From Clostridia bacterium (GTDB lineage: Bacteria > Bacillota > Clostridia > Oscillospirales > Acutalibacteraceae), in assembly GCA_017517865.1 (NCBI GenBank), contig JAFWYB010000020.1, positions 80,902 through 144,901 of the forward strand: 64,000 bases of DNA. Direction: 5' to 3'. The notes under the pieces were generated by a model. That model did not search any database. It was not told the DNA's origin and worked only from the letters and a program-made list of their open reading frames with translations. Position 1 is the first letter of the stretch. Each line of letters begins with the position of its first letter. The position numbers and the translations under genes are program-made. Below, one piece after another: positions 51,543 to 60,412 of this stretch.

Positions 51543-52632
51543 TGAAATGGTTAAAAGCTTATTTGAACGCCGTGAACAATATATCACAGAGCAAAACAAA
51601 AAAAGAAAAAAAGCAATGAGAATTACTACCTCTCTTGCGGCTTGTTTTATCGTAATAGTAATGGTAGCAGTTGCAGCAGTGCCTACACTATTGAATGATA
51701 CCAATATTACATTACCTATTGGCAATGGGGAAACAACCGTTAACAGTGAAACAACGAAACCTTTTACTGATAATGATAGCACTACTTCCCCCCAAAAAAA
51801 TGAAGATACTCAGTCTGTAGAAAAAGACCATCCGATAACCGATAGCGGAATAATAAAGATTTCATTATTTAGTGCTTCACCAAAAGACCCTGATACAGAC
51901 TTTTTCGGCGAGGATGAATTGCACCATATTGATGTAATTCTGAAAGGAAATCGTTTGTATGAGCAAATTCCGGAAAGCGAATATGCTTCTTACGGAATCG
52001 GAAAAGGTTTGCAAAAATCGGACTTCGGAGAATTCGTAGGAACAATGATAGAGGTTGGAAACTCTTCAGAAGCCGATGTTTCCGTTCCGTGCTCGCAGGA
52101 ACCTACTCTTGCAGGGTGTGAAGTGTTTTTCTATAAGCCTGCAAACTGCGAAGCAATAATCATTGTTCGCGGGAATGAACATTGCAGTCTGTTCCGCTTT
52201 AAGTATTTCACGGAAGAAGGAATCGGCTATTCAGATGAATACAAAATATTTAATGTGTTAACGGCAGATGACATCTTGAGAATTGATTATCGAATAGAAA
52301 TACCCAATGGAGCAATTATTGCGACAAAAAAGGAAGGCAGCATTACAAATTCTTCTGAACTTAAAGCGTTTTTTGATATTACAATGGGGTTAAAGCCCTA
52401 TGCTAATGCAAGTGCTTTGTCAGGTGACCCTAAGTGGATGATTGAAGCGAGAGAAGAATACAAAAAGCTCAGTAAAGATGAACAGATGTATGTTGAAGCA
52501 TCTGTTGTTCTGAAAAACGGTCTTTCTATGACTTTTTCTTATCAACCAAATCTTGGAACGGGTTATGTTCCCGGACACCTATTCTTATCAGAAGAAAATA
52601 ATACTATTATGAGGCAGATATTTCAGGAGTAA
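51526..52632 (+). CDS. Membrane anti-sigma-like protein 1
   Basis: 368 residues from ATG 51526 (AAGGAGGG upstream). A short basic cytoplasmic N terminus, then one membrane helix (SLAACFIVIVMVAVAAVPTL) and a Thr/Asn-rich extracellular linker. A roughly 290-residue outer domain follows, with no match I can name. The helix and the next residues (VPTLLNDTNITLPIGNG) are close to those of the protein at 54460 (VPTLFGDGNTTLPVVSG), so the two are paralogues. It likely holds sigma factor 1 inactive until a signal arrives. Confidence 0.7.
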   Translation: MMKNSDEMVKSLFERREQYITEQNKKRKKAMRITTSLAACFIVIVMVAVAAVPTLLNDTNITLPIGNGETTVNSETTKPFTDNDSTTSPQKNEDTQSVEKDHPITDSGIIKISLFSASPKDPDTDFFGEDELHHIDVILKGNRLYEQIPESEYASYGIGKGLQKSDFGEFVGTMIEVGNSSEADVSVPCSQEPTLAGCEVFFYKPANCEAIIIVRGNEHCSLFRFKYFTEEGIGYSDEYKIFNVLTADDILRIDYRIEIPNGAIIATKKEGSITNSSELKAFFDITMGLKPYANASALSGDPKWMIEAREEYKKLSKDEQMYVEASVVLKNGLSMTFSYQPNLGTGYVPGHLFLSEENNTIMRQIFQE

Positions 52633-52644
52633 ATTCCGATATTT

Positions 52645-53706
52645 ATGAAGTTTAAAATCAAAGTAATATGTTTTATGTGTTGTAATTTATTATTACTATT
52701 GTTTGTAGGTTGTGAAAGGGATTACAATGAATCTTCTGTTGAAGTGCAGACTACGGAAAATACTGAAGTGTTTGGGATTGAACAAACAACATCTGAAGCA
52801 ACAACTTTTCAAATAAGCACTACTGAAAAAGAACCAACAACTTTTTCAAATATGGAAACAACAACTCATACGACAACAGAAATAACCGCCGTCTATGAAA
52901 CAACAGCTACCGCTGTGACTGCTCAAAACTCTATTACTGCAACGAATATTGGATTATATAACACACAAACAATGGAATGCCTTTATTCAAAGGCTACTGC
53001 TAATCATATTTATCCTGCAAGTCTGACAAAAATATTGACGGCTTGTACGGCACTTAAATATGTTTCACCGGATACAGTTTTTACAGTTGGAACAGAACAA
53101 AGTCTTGTTCCGAAAGGTTCAAGTCTTTGTCTGATTCAACCGGGTCACAGATTAAAACTTTGTGATTTGCTGACGGGTATGCTTATGTGTTCGGGAAATG
53201 ATGCTGCTTATACTGTTGCCGTCAATGTTGCAAGAGAAGTTTCAGGTAATGCTGATATGAGTAATTCTGAAGCAATTACATATTTTTCTGAATTGATGAA
53301 TAGCTATGCTCACAGTATTGGTGCGGTAAACAGCAACTTTACAAATCCTGACGGTTGGGATGATGAAAATCAGTATTCTACCGTCTATGATTTAGCAATT
53401 ATTTCATCACACGCAATTCGGATAAATGAAATAAGAAGTATAGTGTCAAGTCGAAGCAAATATGTTGTTTTTGAATCGGGTGAGAACATAACATGGAAAA
53501 ACACTAACGCATTGTTACAGCCTGAAAGTAAATATTATTTACCGCAAGCAATAGGATTAAAAACCGGAACAACTGCCAATGCCGGTAACTGCCTGATTGC
53601 AGTGGTAAATATTGACTCTGTAGAATATATTGCAGTTGTTATAGGTTGCGAAAGTGATAGTGCACGCTATAAGTCAGCTCATGCACTTATAAATATGATT
53701 GAGTAA
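52645..53706 (+). CDS. D-alanyl-D-alanine carboxypeptidase lipoprotein
   Basis: 353 residues. The lipobox LLFVGC ends at residue 23, followed by a roughly 75-residue Thr/Glu-rich linker. The penicillin-binding S11 peptidase has SLTK (SxxK, ASLTKILTACTAL), SGN (MCSGNDAA) and KTG (LKTGTTANAG). It trims stem peptides in the cell wall. It is 12 bp after the anti-sigma gene and so probably under sigma factor 1, linking the cue to wall remodelling. Confidence 0.85.
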   Translation: MKFKIKVICFMCCNLLLLLFVGCERDYNESSVEVQTTENTEVFGIEQTTSEATTFQISTTEKEPTTFSNMETTTHTTTEITAVYETTATAVTAQNSITATNIGLYNTQTMECLYSKATANHIYPASLTKILTACTALKYVSPDTVFTVGTEQSLVPKGSSLCLIQPGHRLKLCDLLTGMLMCSGNDAAYTVAVNVAREVSGNADMSNSEAITYFSELMNSYAHSIGAVNSNFTNPDGWDDENQYSTVYDLAIISSHAIRINEIRSIVSSRSKYVVFESGENITWKNTNALLQPESKYYLPQAIGLKTGTTANAGNCLIAVVNIDSVEYIAVVIGCESDSARYKSAHALINMIE

Positions 53707-53738
53707 TATAATAATTACAACTTAACACACTATGTTTT

Positions 53739-53775
53739 ATCTCCGCAGGTAATATTTAGCCTACGGAGATTTTTA
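53739..53775 (+). terminator. Terminator of the sigma 1 operon
   Basis: ATCTCCG (53739-53745) with CGGAGAT (53764-53770) plus inner AGG/CCT pairs, followed by TTTTAT. Confidence 0.75.
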
Positions 53776-53908
53776 TGTTTATATTAGTTTATTTTACTGT
53801 TATATGTTATAATTCAAGAAATATTTAAAATTTTTAAGACCAACGCACACAAAAAACGTACTTAATAGATGAAAGCGCTTTTAGCACAATAGCTGGGAGG
53901 TGAACAAC

Positions 53909-54463
53909 ATGGATGATTCAAAGATTATAGAACTCTATTTTGAGAGAGATGACAGAGCAATCAAAGAAACACAAATAAAATATGGTAAACTGTGTCACAA
54001 AATCGCATATAACATCTTGAATAATTATGAAGATTCAGAGGAATGTGTTAATGATACATATGTAGGTGTTTGGAACGCTATCCCACCTACAAGACCAAAT
54101 AACTTTATGTCTTTTGTTTGCAAAATCACAAGAAATCTTTCTCTGAAGCGGTTGGAGTTTATGAAAAGAGAAAAGAGGTCTGCAGATGTACTTGTCTCAA
54201 TACACGAGCTTGAAGGTGTACTGCCTGATGAAAGGTATGCAGCTGATGTAAGTGATGAAGATATAGGAAAACTGATAAGTGATTTCCTTTACACGCAGAA
54301 GGAAGATGTCAGAAACGTATTTATTCGCAGATACTATTTTTTCGATTCTATAAAAGAAATTGCAGTTGAATTTTCTTTTTCTGAAAGCAAAGTCAAAAAT
54401 ATGTTGTTCTATACTCGCAATAAACTAAAAGACTATCTGATTAAGGAGGGCGTTGAAATATGA
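53909..54463 (+). CDS. ECF-type RNA polymerase sigma factor 2
   Basis: 184 residues from ATG 53909 (GGGAGG 8 nt upstream). Region 2 EECVNDTYVGVWNAIPP and FMSFVCKITRNLSLKRLEF; region 4 VRNVFIRRYYFFDSIKEIAV with the helix-turn-helix SESKVKNMLFYTRNKLKDYL. It overlaps the anti-sigma-like gene by 4 nt (ATGA). Confidence 0.85.
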   Translation: MDDSKIIELYFERDDRAIKETQIKYGKLCHKIAYNILNNYEDSEECVNDTYVGVWNAIPPTRPNNFMSFVCKITRNLSLKRLEFMKREKRSADVLVSIHELEGVLPDERYAADVSDEDIGKLISDFLYTQKEDVRNVFIRRYYFFDSIKEIAVEFSFSESKVKNMLFYTRNKLKDYLIKEGVEI

Positions 54464-55293
54464 AAACACCTAGAATAGTAAATGCCATCGGTCATATTGA
54501 TGATGACCTTATTAACAGTGCAACAAAAAGTAAAAAAGTTGCCAAAAAGAATATTTGGATAAAGTGGACGTCTCTTGCGGCTTCTTTTGTTGTAATTATA
54601 ATTGTTGCCGCAGTTGCAGTTCCGACATTGTTCGGAGACGGGAACACAACACTTCCTGTTGTAAGCGGTGACAATACTACGATAAATAATAGTGAATCCG
54701 CTACTCCTACAACAAATGATAATGGTGCAACTACAGCTCCAACAGTAAACCAAGATACTACTCACATCAATAATGCAGAACCCACTACTTCCGGTGGCAA
54801 TGACAATACAACCACTGCTACAAATAACGATAGTACTACTAAACCTGTTCTCGGTCACGAAGCAGTTTTGTCAGAGGCATACTTCTATAATGTATCAGAA
54901 GGCGTATTCTCAACCTATATATTATGCGGAAAAGTTATATCAGAAGATAAGATAGGCAGTAAAATTGATGATGTTTCAGTATCAGCAGGTTGGAAAAATA
55001 ACGCTAATGAATGGCTTACTACCGAAACCCTTCGTGCTGAGGTATATTTGATAAATGACATATCAAAAGACGTTGCAGTTGCTTTGAAATTCATTGATAA
55101 AGGCGATGCATTAACTACGACACACTATTATGTTATTATGAATCCTGAGGCGGACTTAACTCCTGTTAAAGATTATCTTATAAGACCGCTTGAACCCAAC
55201 AATGCCGGTGATGAAGTTGCCGGTGAAGTAGTTAAAAATGAACTTGCCGAAGAATATGTTGTTGAATATACAACTCAGTTTGTAAATGAATAA
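54460..55293 (+). CDS. Membrane anti-sigma-like protein 2
   Basis: 277 residues. One membrane helix (SLAASFVVIIIVAAVAVPTL), a long Thr/Asn-rich low-complexity linker (about 70-130), then an outer domain of about 140 residues without a recognised fold. The N-terminal third is similar to anti-sigma-like protein 1, so these systems arose by duplication. No peptidase follows here. Confidence 0.7.
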   Translation: MKTPRIVNAIGHIDDDLINSATKSKKVAKKNIWIKWTSLAASFVVIIIVAAVAVPTLFGDGNTTLPVVSGDNTTINNSESATPTTNDNGATTAPTVNQDTTHINNAEPTTSGGNDNTTTATNNDSTTKPVLGHEAVLSEAYFYNVSEGVFSTYILCGKVISEDKIGSKIDDVSVSAGWKNNANEWLTTETLRAEVYLINDISKDVAVALKFIDKGDALTTTHYYVIMNPEADLTPVKDYLIRPLEPNNAGDEVAGEVVKNELAEEYVVEYTTQFVNE

Positions 55294-55370
55294 AATAATT
55301 TATAAAGGGATATCTTCTTATTGAGTTGTTAAGGCAGTTTTGTAAAAAAACTATAAAATACTTATTTTTT

Positions 55371-55396
55371 GTTATTATAATAACTGCCCCCACCAA
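55371..55396. repeat. Core repeat R1, copy 3
   Basis: TTATTATAATAACTGCCCCC (55372-55391) followed by ACCAA matches the cores at 59391-59416 and 61092-61113. It lies 46 bp past the terminator of the polymerase module on the minus strand. Confidence 0.7.
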
Positions 55397-55441
55397 ATAT
55401 CTTCAACAGACCAAAGCGGTCAGTTGAAATCATAAAAACAC

Positions 55442-55480
55442 ATCCCGTTAAGTAGCTTTTTTCTGCACTTAACGGGATTT
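55442..55480. terminator. Bidirectional terminator of the polymerase module
   Basis: ATCCCGTTAAGT (55442-55453) with ACTTAACGGGAT (55467-55478), flanked by T-runs on both strands. It lies 6 bp past the stop of the partner gene. Confidence 0.85.
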
Positions 55481-55483
55481 TTC

Positions 55484-56323
55484 TTATTCAAGCATCAATT
55501 TAACCCTGCAAACACCAAGAGCACTTTCACGCTTGATTATTGTCTCGGGAATTCTCGACAGCCACTTTTTGCTGAAATTGGTGCTGTGGTAATAGCAGTC
55601 AAAGCTTGCAACGGGCAGCACAATCCATTCACTGTCTTCTGTTTTGTTTGCAAGACAGTAGCAGACCACATCCCGCACAGCTTCAAAGGGTAAGCCTTTA
55701 TCTTCGCACATAATTACCTTTGAATGAATTTCAATCGGTAAAGAAACCGCTTCCGGTCTTAACGGACCGAGCTCAAGTGCATCTGCAATAATATAGTCAA
55801 ACTTCAGCACCCATGTACCTTTTGTGTTTATGGAAAAAGCGGGAATCTGCATTTGTTTGACCTTGTTCTTCCAAGGCGTTTCAAAGTTCTTGGCTATTAA
55901 AGATATTTTTTCAAGGTTATCGGCACTTATTACACTTGCATTGCACATAGCAAAAAAGTGTATGTTTTTGATGTGGCTGTAAAACCAACCTCTGCCGTCT
56001 TCTGATACAAGCTCAGGGAAATCTTTGTGTAAATGCTTGAAGTTAACGTCTGTACCGTCCTTTTCTTCGGGTACACTGCACCAAGCACAAAGAGCGTTTC
56101 TCGCATACTCAATTCTATCATAAGGATTTCCGTCTTTTAAGCTTCCGTCAGCATTGTGAAATAGATAACCTCTTGCAATTACTGTGAGTATTCTTCCGAG
56201 GCCTTCAAATTCAGTCAGAGTTTTAAAGCTGAACCTACCGAGAAATGAGAGGTCTTTTTTGTTTATGCAAAAGTATGAGAGTTTAGTAACATAGCTCTGA
56301 AACTCTTTCCATTCATTTGTCAT
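55484..56323 (-). CDS. Partner protein of the RNA-polymerase-like gene, unknown function
   Basis: 279 residues, not recognised. The start is ATG 56323, which shares its A with the polymerase stop (TAATG), with GGAGG 8 nt upstream inside the polymerase gene. Translation is therefore tightly coupled. The protein is soluble, with scattered Cys residues (LCAWCSVPEE, CYCLANKTED, DCYYHST) but no zinc-finger spacing. Segments GWFYSHIKNIHFFAMCNAS and WVLKFDYIIADALELG look structured. Coupling suggests it binds or regulates the polymerase; this is inference. Confidence 0.65.
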   Translation of the reverse strand: MTNEWKEFQSYVTKLSYFCINKKDLSFLGRFSFKTLTEFEGLGRILTVIARGYLFHNADGSLKDGNPYDRIEYARNALCAWCSVPEEKDGTDVNFKHLHKDFPELVSEDGRGWFYSHIKNIHFFAMCNASVISADNLEKISLIAKNFETPWKNKVKQMQIPAFSINTKGTWVLKFDYIIADALELGPLRPEAVSLPIEIHSKVIMCEDKGLPFEAVRDVVCYCLANKTEDSEWIVLPVASFDCYYHSTNFSKKWLSRIPETIIKRESALGVCRVKLMLE

Positions 56324-59300
56324 TACCATAACCTCCACTTCTTCTTTTTAGGTTCCTCGGACGGAATGTTCCTGTCAAGAGTTAAGCGTAATACTATGTC
56401 CGGTAAAACCTCAAGAGCAAACTTCCTTTTGCCGAGAGCTACAGCACATTTTACCACATCCTCAGGATTAAGCGACGGTGCGCCATTTCTTGTCCTTATG
56501 GGAAACATAATATGCTTGCAGTTGGAAATAATCTGATTTTTAGCATCTGACGTATGCTTTATGCCTGAAACCATAGCCTTCAACTGCGGTGTATCTCCCT
56601 TTTGAGAAAGATAGTTTTTCTTTAGGCTTCTGTTGCGGTGCATATCATCAAAATCGCTGATAACATCACCAAGCATACGGTAGCCGCCGCATCTGAAATC
56701 ACAGAAAAGACGGACAATATTTGCATCCCATACTGAATCTGTAATTTCATAAAATCGCCTTACTCTGTCTTCGGGAGGTGTAAACTGCCAATCTCCTGCA
56801 ATGAGCTGTTGCCTTGCCAAACGCACCTGATAACTGCTCATTTTATCAAAGGCAGAATAAATCTCATCAACGGAAAAATCCTTTTCCTGACCCCGTGCCA
56901 TAAGAATACGGTACACATCATTTTGCCGCTTCATATCCTTTTCGGTATGAGTCAAAAAGCGTATTCTTTTAAGAGCAGTTTCATAATCGGATATCAGAGT
57001 CTTAACCTTTTGGAGAGTGGTACTGTCAAGCTTTTCTTTCCACTCAGAATCTGCGGCAAAGGCAAAAAGCTCGCTGTCTTTTGCAGGCTTGTCGGTTGCC
57101 TTTTCTGTTTGTATAGCCATACTGTAAGCATAATAGGGTAGCTTTTCAAGATTTGATGTAATACTGTCCCAATTAATGCAACCAAAGTATTTTGCTAGCT
57201 TTTGTGCTTTTGTAGGCTCATACCATTCTGCAGTATCACCTTGGTCAAAAATATCCTTGTATTTAAGGAAACGGCTTCTTTTTATGTTCCTTGTTTCAAG
57301 GTACGCTGATAAATCAGGTTTGATACCGCTTTTGGCAGAATCGATTTCAAGACCTGTAAGAATTGCGAGGGTTTCAACCTCTTCAAGAAAGGCTTTTCTT
57401 TCTTCGTCGGTAATGCTTTCGTCGTAAGCTATTACACCTCTGCTGAGAGCTGCATTACTTATCTGACCTACACGTGAAGAGAATGTAGCTTTAACCGTAG
57501 CAAATCTTGCTTCCCAATCATTTGCATCAGATATTAAAGGCTCGGCAGTAGGTATTTTAAGTACGGGAAGAACCGTACTGCTCCTTTTTACACAAGCGTT
57601 TACAAGAGGGTCTGCGACGGTTTTAATCATATCACCGTCATAATCGGCTCCGCCAAGACGTTCGGGAATGAGAGAACGGGAGTCAACCATTATTACATAG
57701 TGAAGATGCGAAAGATACTTCTCACGGATAACACCTACATTCTTGAGCGGTACCGCAATAACCTCTTCATTTCTTGCTATATGCGGACTACGAAGAAGAG
57801 TATAGACATCATTTTCTTTGTATGTAGGCATAGGAGCATACATCAGATTATCGTGAAGCTGCTCTTTTTCAAGTCTCTGATATGCACTTGTTTCACCCTC
57901 GGAAACTTTAACTATATACGCAAGAAGCTTCATAAGGTCATCGGAAAGATAACGGTTATCACCGGAAACTAAAAGCTTACCCATAGAGTATTTATCCGCT
58001 ATGCTTTCAGCTTTATCCGAAAGCTCTGACTGAAACATAGGCTCGCCCATAAAGAGAGGATTCTTGCGGATGATGTCCGAATAAACATCACCTTTGCCGA
58101 GAAGATAATTTTTCCGTGTTTCCCTATTACCAATGAAGCTGAAATATGCACTTTCTGTTGTTTTGGTAATCCAGTTTTGCTTTTCTGCTTCAGGAGCATC
58201 ATTCCATCCCAAGGGTAAATCGGCAGGACGGAATTCATCATTCATTATGGCAAGAGTATTGAGAAACTGATAGTTCAGTTCAATAGTGTCGGGTGTATAT
58301 TCTCTGTCTTTACCTGAAACATAAAGGGCATGCTTGTACTTTCTGCAGCGACAGAGATACTCTGCCCAGGAAAGACCGTTTTCTGTCATCCAACCAAAGC
58401 CCTTGAACATACTTTTGGTAAGGATAATATCAACATCGGCAGGATTATGCTTAACACCGAAAATATCAGTGATAAACGGTACACCGAGCTCACTGAAAAG
58501 TGAAGCAAAATCCACTTCGTGAACCACACCCTTTATATACGGAAGACGAATCTGAAAGGAATGGTGTCCTTCTTCAAGCTTTCCTGCGAGCCTTGGTGAA
58601 ATCAGACCCTCACCGTCAAACTCCGTTATCTTGACATCTGTTTTCTTCTGTACTCTTGTGTACGTGCGTACAGGGTTATCTGTACCGTCATCAGCTACGG
58701 TAATAATATCAACATCTTTTACAACCGATTCGGGATTATTAATAACAATAATTCTCTTTTCGGAAAGGATATCTTCTTCGTCGTACCTTTTGCCGCTTGT
58801 GAAAAGCAGAGCGTTATATGCATAAAGCTTACTGAGCTGACATTTGCCGATAGTCATACCCAGCATCATTCTTTCCTTAAGTGCCTCATAAATATCCGAG
58901 CGTACAAATGAAAGTCTGTTATCACGGCTCATAGATGCAGAGCGTTCAAAGGCGATATATGTCATATCCTCTTTGCCGAAATTAAGCCTTATGCCCTTCG
59001 GCTTGAACATCTCTTTTGCGAGCTCCTGCAATTCAAGGATTCTGCCGACAGGCATACGGTTAAATATACCCGAGAAATCTACATATACAAACACATCACG
59101 AAGAGCCTCGCACAGAAGCTCATTATTGCGGAAATCTTCACCGAAAAGGATACACATAGCCTGATGAAAAATCGGGCAGTCATCCTGCAGAGTATTTTCT
59201 GTGCGATATTCATTCGGGATAGATGTTGAATCAAAACAGAAATCATAACCGTCGTCGGTTTTGCGGGCGGTTGAAATTATACTGAGTGCCGAAATTTCAG

Positions 59301-59325
59301 GTATCAGATACTTTTTGTTTTTCAT
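56323..59325 (-). CDS. Single-chain two-barrel RNA polymerase-like protein (RdRP/YonO superfamily)
   Basis: 1000 residues from ATG 59325 (GGGAG upstream). The catalytic signature GGADYDGDMIK (Asp561, Asp563, Asp565; codons 57631-57645) is the metal-binding DxDGD of two-barrel RNA polymerases. Just before it, LLRSPHIARNEEVIAV and SLIPERLGGADYDGD follow the order of cellular RdRPs (CLHPGD, then GGDLDGD) and of RNAP beta-prime. An earlier RLPYIKGVVHEVDF (about 260-273) with ITDIFG and ILTKSMFKGFGW fits the first barrel. Phage SPbeta YonO shows that such one-chain proteins can be DNA-dependent RNA polymerases. Own sigma-A promoter at 59358-59386. Confidence 0.82.
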   Translation of the reverse strand: MKNKKYLIPEISALSIISTARKTDDGYDFCFDSTSIPNEYRTENTLQDDCPIFHQAMCILFGEDFRNNELLCEALRDVFVYVDFSGIFNRMPVGRILELQELAKEMFKPKGIRLNFGKEDMTYIAFERSASMSRDNRLSFVRSDIYEALKERMMLGMTIGKCQLSKLYAYNALLFTSGKRYDEEDILSEKRIIVINNPESVVKDVDIITVADDGTDNPVRTYTRVQKKTDVKITEFDGEGLISPRLAGKLEEGHHSFQIRLPYIKGVVHEVDFASLFSELGVPFITDIFGVKHNPADVDIILTKSMFKGFGWMTENGLSWAEYLCRCRKYKHALYVSGKDREYTPDTIELNYQFLNTLAIMNDEFRPADLPLGWNDAPEAEKQNWITKTTESAYFSFIGNRETRKNYLLGKGDVYSDIIRKNPLFMGEPMFQSELSDKAESIADKYSMGKLLVSGDNRYLSDDLMKLLAYIVKVSEGETSAYQRLEKEQLHDNLMYAPMPTYKENDVYTLLRSPHIARNEEVIAVPLKNVGVIREKYLSHLHYVIMVDSRSLIPERLGGADYDGDMIKTVADPLVNACVKRSSTVLPVLKIPTAEPLISDANDWEARFATVKATFSSRVGQISNAALSRGVIAYDESITDEERKAFLEEVETLAILTGLEIDSAKSGIKPDLSAYLETRNIKRSRFLKYKDIFDQGDTAEWYEPTKAQKLAKYFGCINWDSITSNLEKLPYYAYSMAIQTEKATDKPAKDSELFAFAADSEWKEKLDSTTLQKVKTLISDYETALKRIRFLTHTEKDMKRQNDVYRILMARGQEKDFSVDEIYSAFDKMSSYQVRLARQQLIAGDWQFTPPEDRVRRFYEITDSVWDANIVRLFCDFRCGGYRMLGDVISDFDDMHRNRSLKKNYLSQKGDTPQLKAMVSGIKHTSDAKNQIISNCKHIMFPIRTRNGAPSLNPEDVVKCAVALGKRKFALEVLPDIVLRLTLDRNIPSEEPKKKKWRLW

Positions 59326-59357
59326 ACTGTTCTCCCTGATAATTATTGATTGTTTTC

Positions 59358-59386
59358 AGTATATCACAGGAAAATATATATTGCAA
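59358..59386 (-). promoter_or_regulatory. Promoter of the RNA-polymerase-like module
   Basis: TTGCAA (59381-59386), 17-bp spacer, TATACT (59358-59363) on the minus strand. The host polymerase should therefore start this operon. Confidence 0.7.
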
Positions 59387-59390
59387 TAAT

Positions 59391-59495
59391 TATTATATTA
59401 ACTGCCCCCACCAATTAGTTTTCAGGTGGAAGGAAAGCATAGTAGAGAAAGGCAAAATGGCAAAGAAAAACTGCCCTCACGGGGAGAGCAGTTTT
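59391..59495. repeat. Repeat R1, copy 1 (core plus terminator)
   Basis: The core AACTGCCCCCACCAATTAG (59400-59418) is followed by a conserved stretch (AGTAGAGAAAGGC) and the hairpin CTGCCCTC/GAGAGCAG (59471-59491), which is the terminator of the anti-sigma gene on the minus strand. About 100 bp similar to copy 2. Confidence 0.75.
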
Positions 59496-59521
59496 AGAAA
59501 ATTGTTTTAATAACAGTTTGA

Positions 59522-60412
59522 TTACGAAACGCAACTGTATTCTCTGCTAATGAAACTACCGTTGCCTTCATCGTCAAACACTACATCGATTATGCCTATT
59601 TCTTTGCTACCGTCTTTATATTCAACAGTAAAAGTTATAGTATCTGAGTACATTGATAAAGGAGTGTCAGGATTTTCATCTATTGCCTGCGTCATTTCGG
59701 CTGTGTTTTTCCAGCTAAAACCTTCACAATCGTTGTGATACTGTTCTGCTGATATAGTGATTTCTTGCCCGTGGGGAATGGGGGTTGTATTTCCTTTTTC
59801 AATCTCTGTTTCAATCAACTTAGTATCGTAGTATTCTATCTGTCCCCATTTTGTCGAGGTTATTGCATTAATTGATTTTACATTTTCAATATTCTTCAAA
59901 TCAAGTTTTATATAATTGGCATAATATTCAGTAAGAATTACATTTTCTCCCGCACCACGAACAGTTACTCTACTGTTGCCGACTGCTTCTGAATAATCAA
60001 TAGCCGAATCTCTTTCGTTAAGATAAATTTTGTCTCGGTCACTTTTATTCATACCTCTTACATCGATTAAGGAAATCTTATAAGCAAAAGGAAAAGCGTC
60101 ATTGAGATTAAGAGTTTTAAACTCTGCTTCTGTTTCTATAGCACTAGCCACCATAATAAAAGGGTTTACTCTCACTTGGTTCTGCTGAATGGTTTGACTC
60201 TGACCTTCAGCATTGGGAGTAGTTGTAGATGTAGGCAGATTTAATCCAAAGACCATAGCAAATATTAAACAAAGAGCAATGGCACCGGCTGTAACTTTGC
60301 CCAATATTCTTGAACGAGTTTTTACAGGTATACTTTTAGCTTTCAGCCTTGTTTCCATGTAAGGATCAGGCTGAATAAGGTCAACAGCATTTTTTATATC
60401 TACTTTTTTCAT
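59522..60412 (-). CDS. Membrane anti-sigma-like protein 3 (DUF4179-like layout)
   Basis: 296 residues. The cytoplasmic N terminus is about 35 residues, then one membrane helix (VTAGAIALCLIFAMVFGLNL) and a roughly 230-residue outer domain. The start codon shares a base with the sigma stop (60412). The domain has no named fold that I can support; DUF4179-type anti-sigma proteins have this size and layout. It is not obviously related to the outer domains of proteins 1 and 2. Confidence 0.7.
   Translation of the reverse strand: MKKVDIKNAVDLIQPDPYMETRLKAKSIPVKTRSRILGKVTAGAIALCLIFAMVFGLNLPTSTTTPNAEGQSQTIQQNQVRVNPFIMVASAIETEAEFKTLNLNDAFPFAYKISLIDVRGMNKSDRDKIYLNERDSAIDYSEAVGNSRVTVRGAGENVILTEYYANYIKLDLKNIENVKSINAITSTKWGQIEYYDTKLIETEIEKGNTTPIPHGQEITISAEQYHNDCEGFSWKNTAEMTQAIDENPDTPLSMYSDTITFTVEYKDGSKEIGIIDVVFDDEGNGSFISREYSCVS

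Noticed and set aside
53825-53870. ECF-type promoter for sigma gene 2
   Set aside because: A CGTA -10-like element is present but no -35 element at convincing spacing was found.
59391-59495. Plus-strand small RNA reading through repeat R1
   Set aside because: The TATAAT-like run and the hairpin could delimit an RNA, but no convincing -35 box is present and the hairpin is well explained as the minus-strand terminator.
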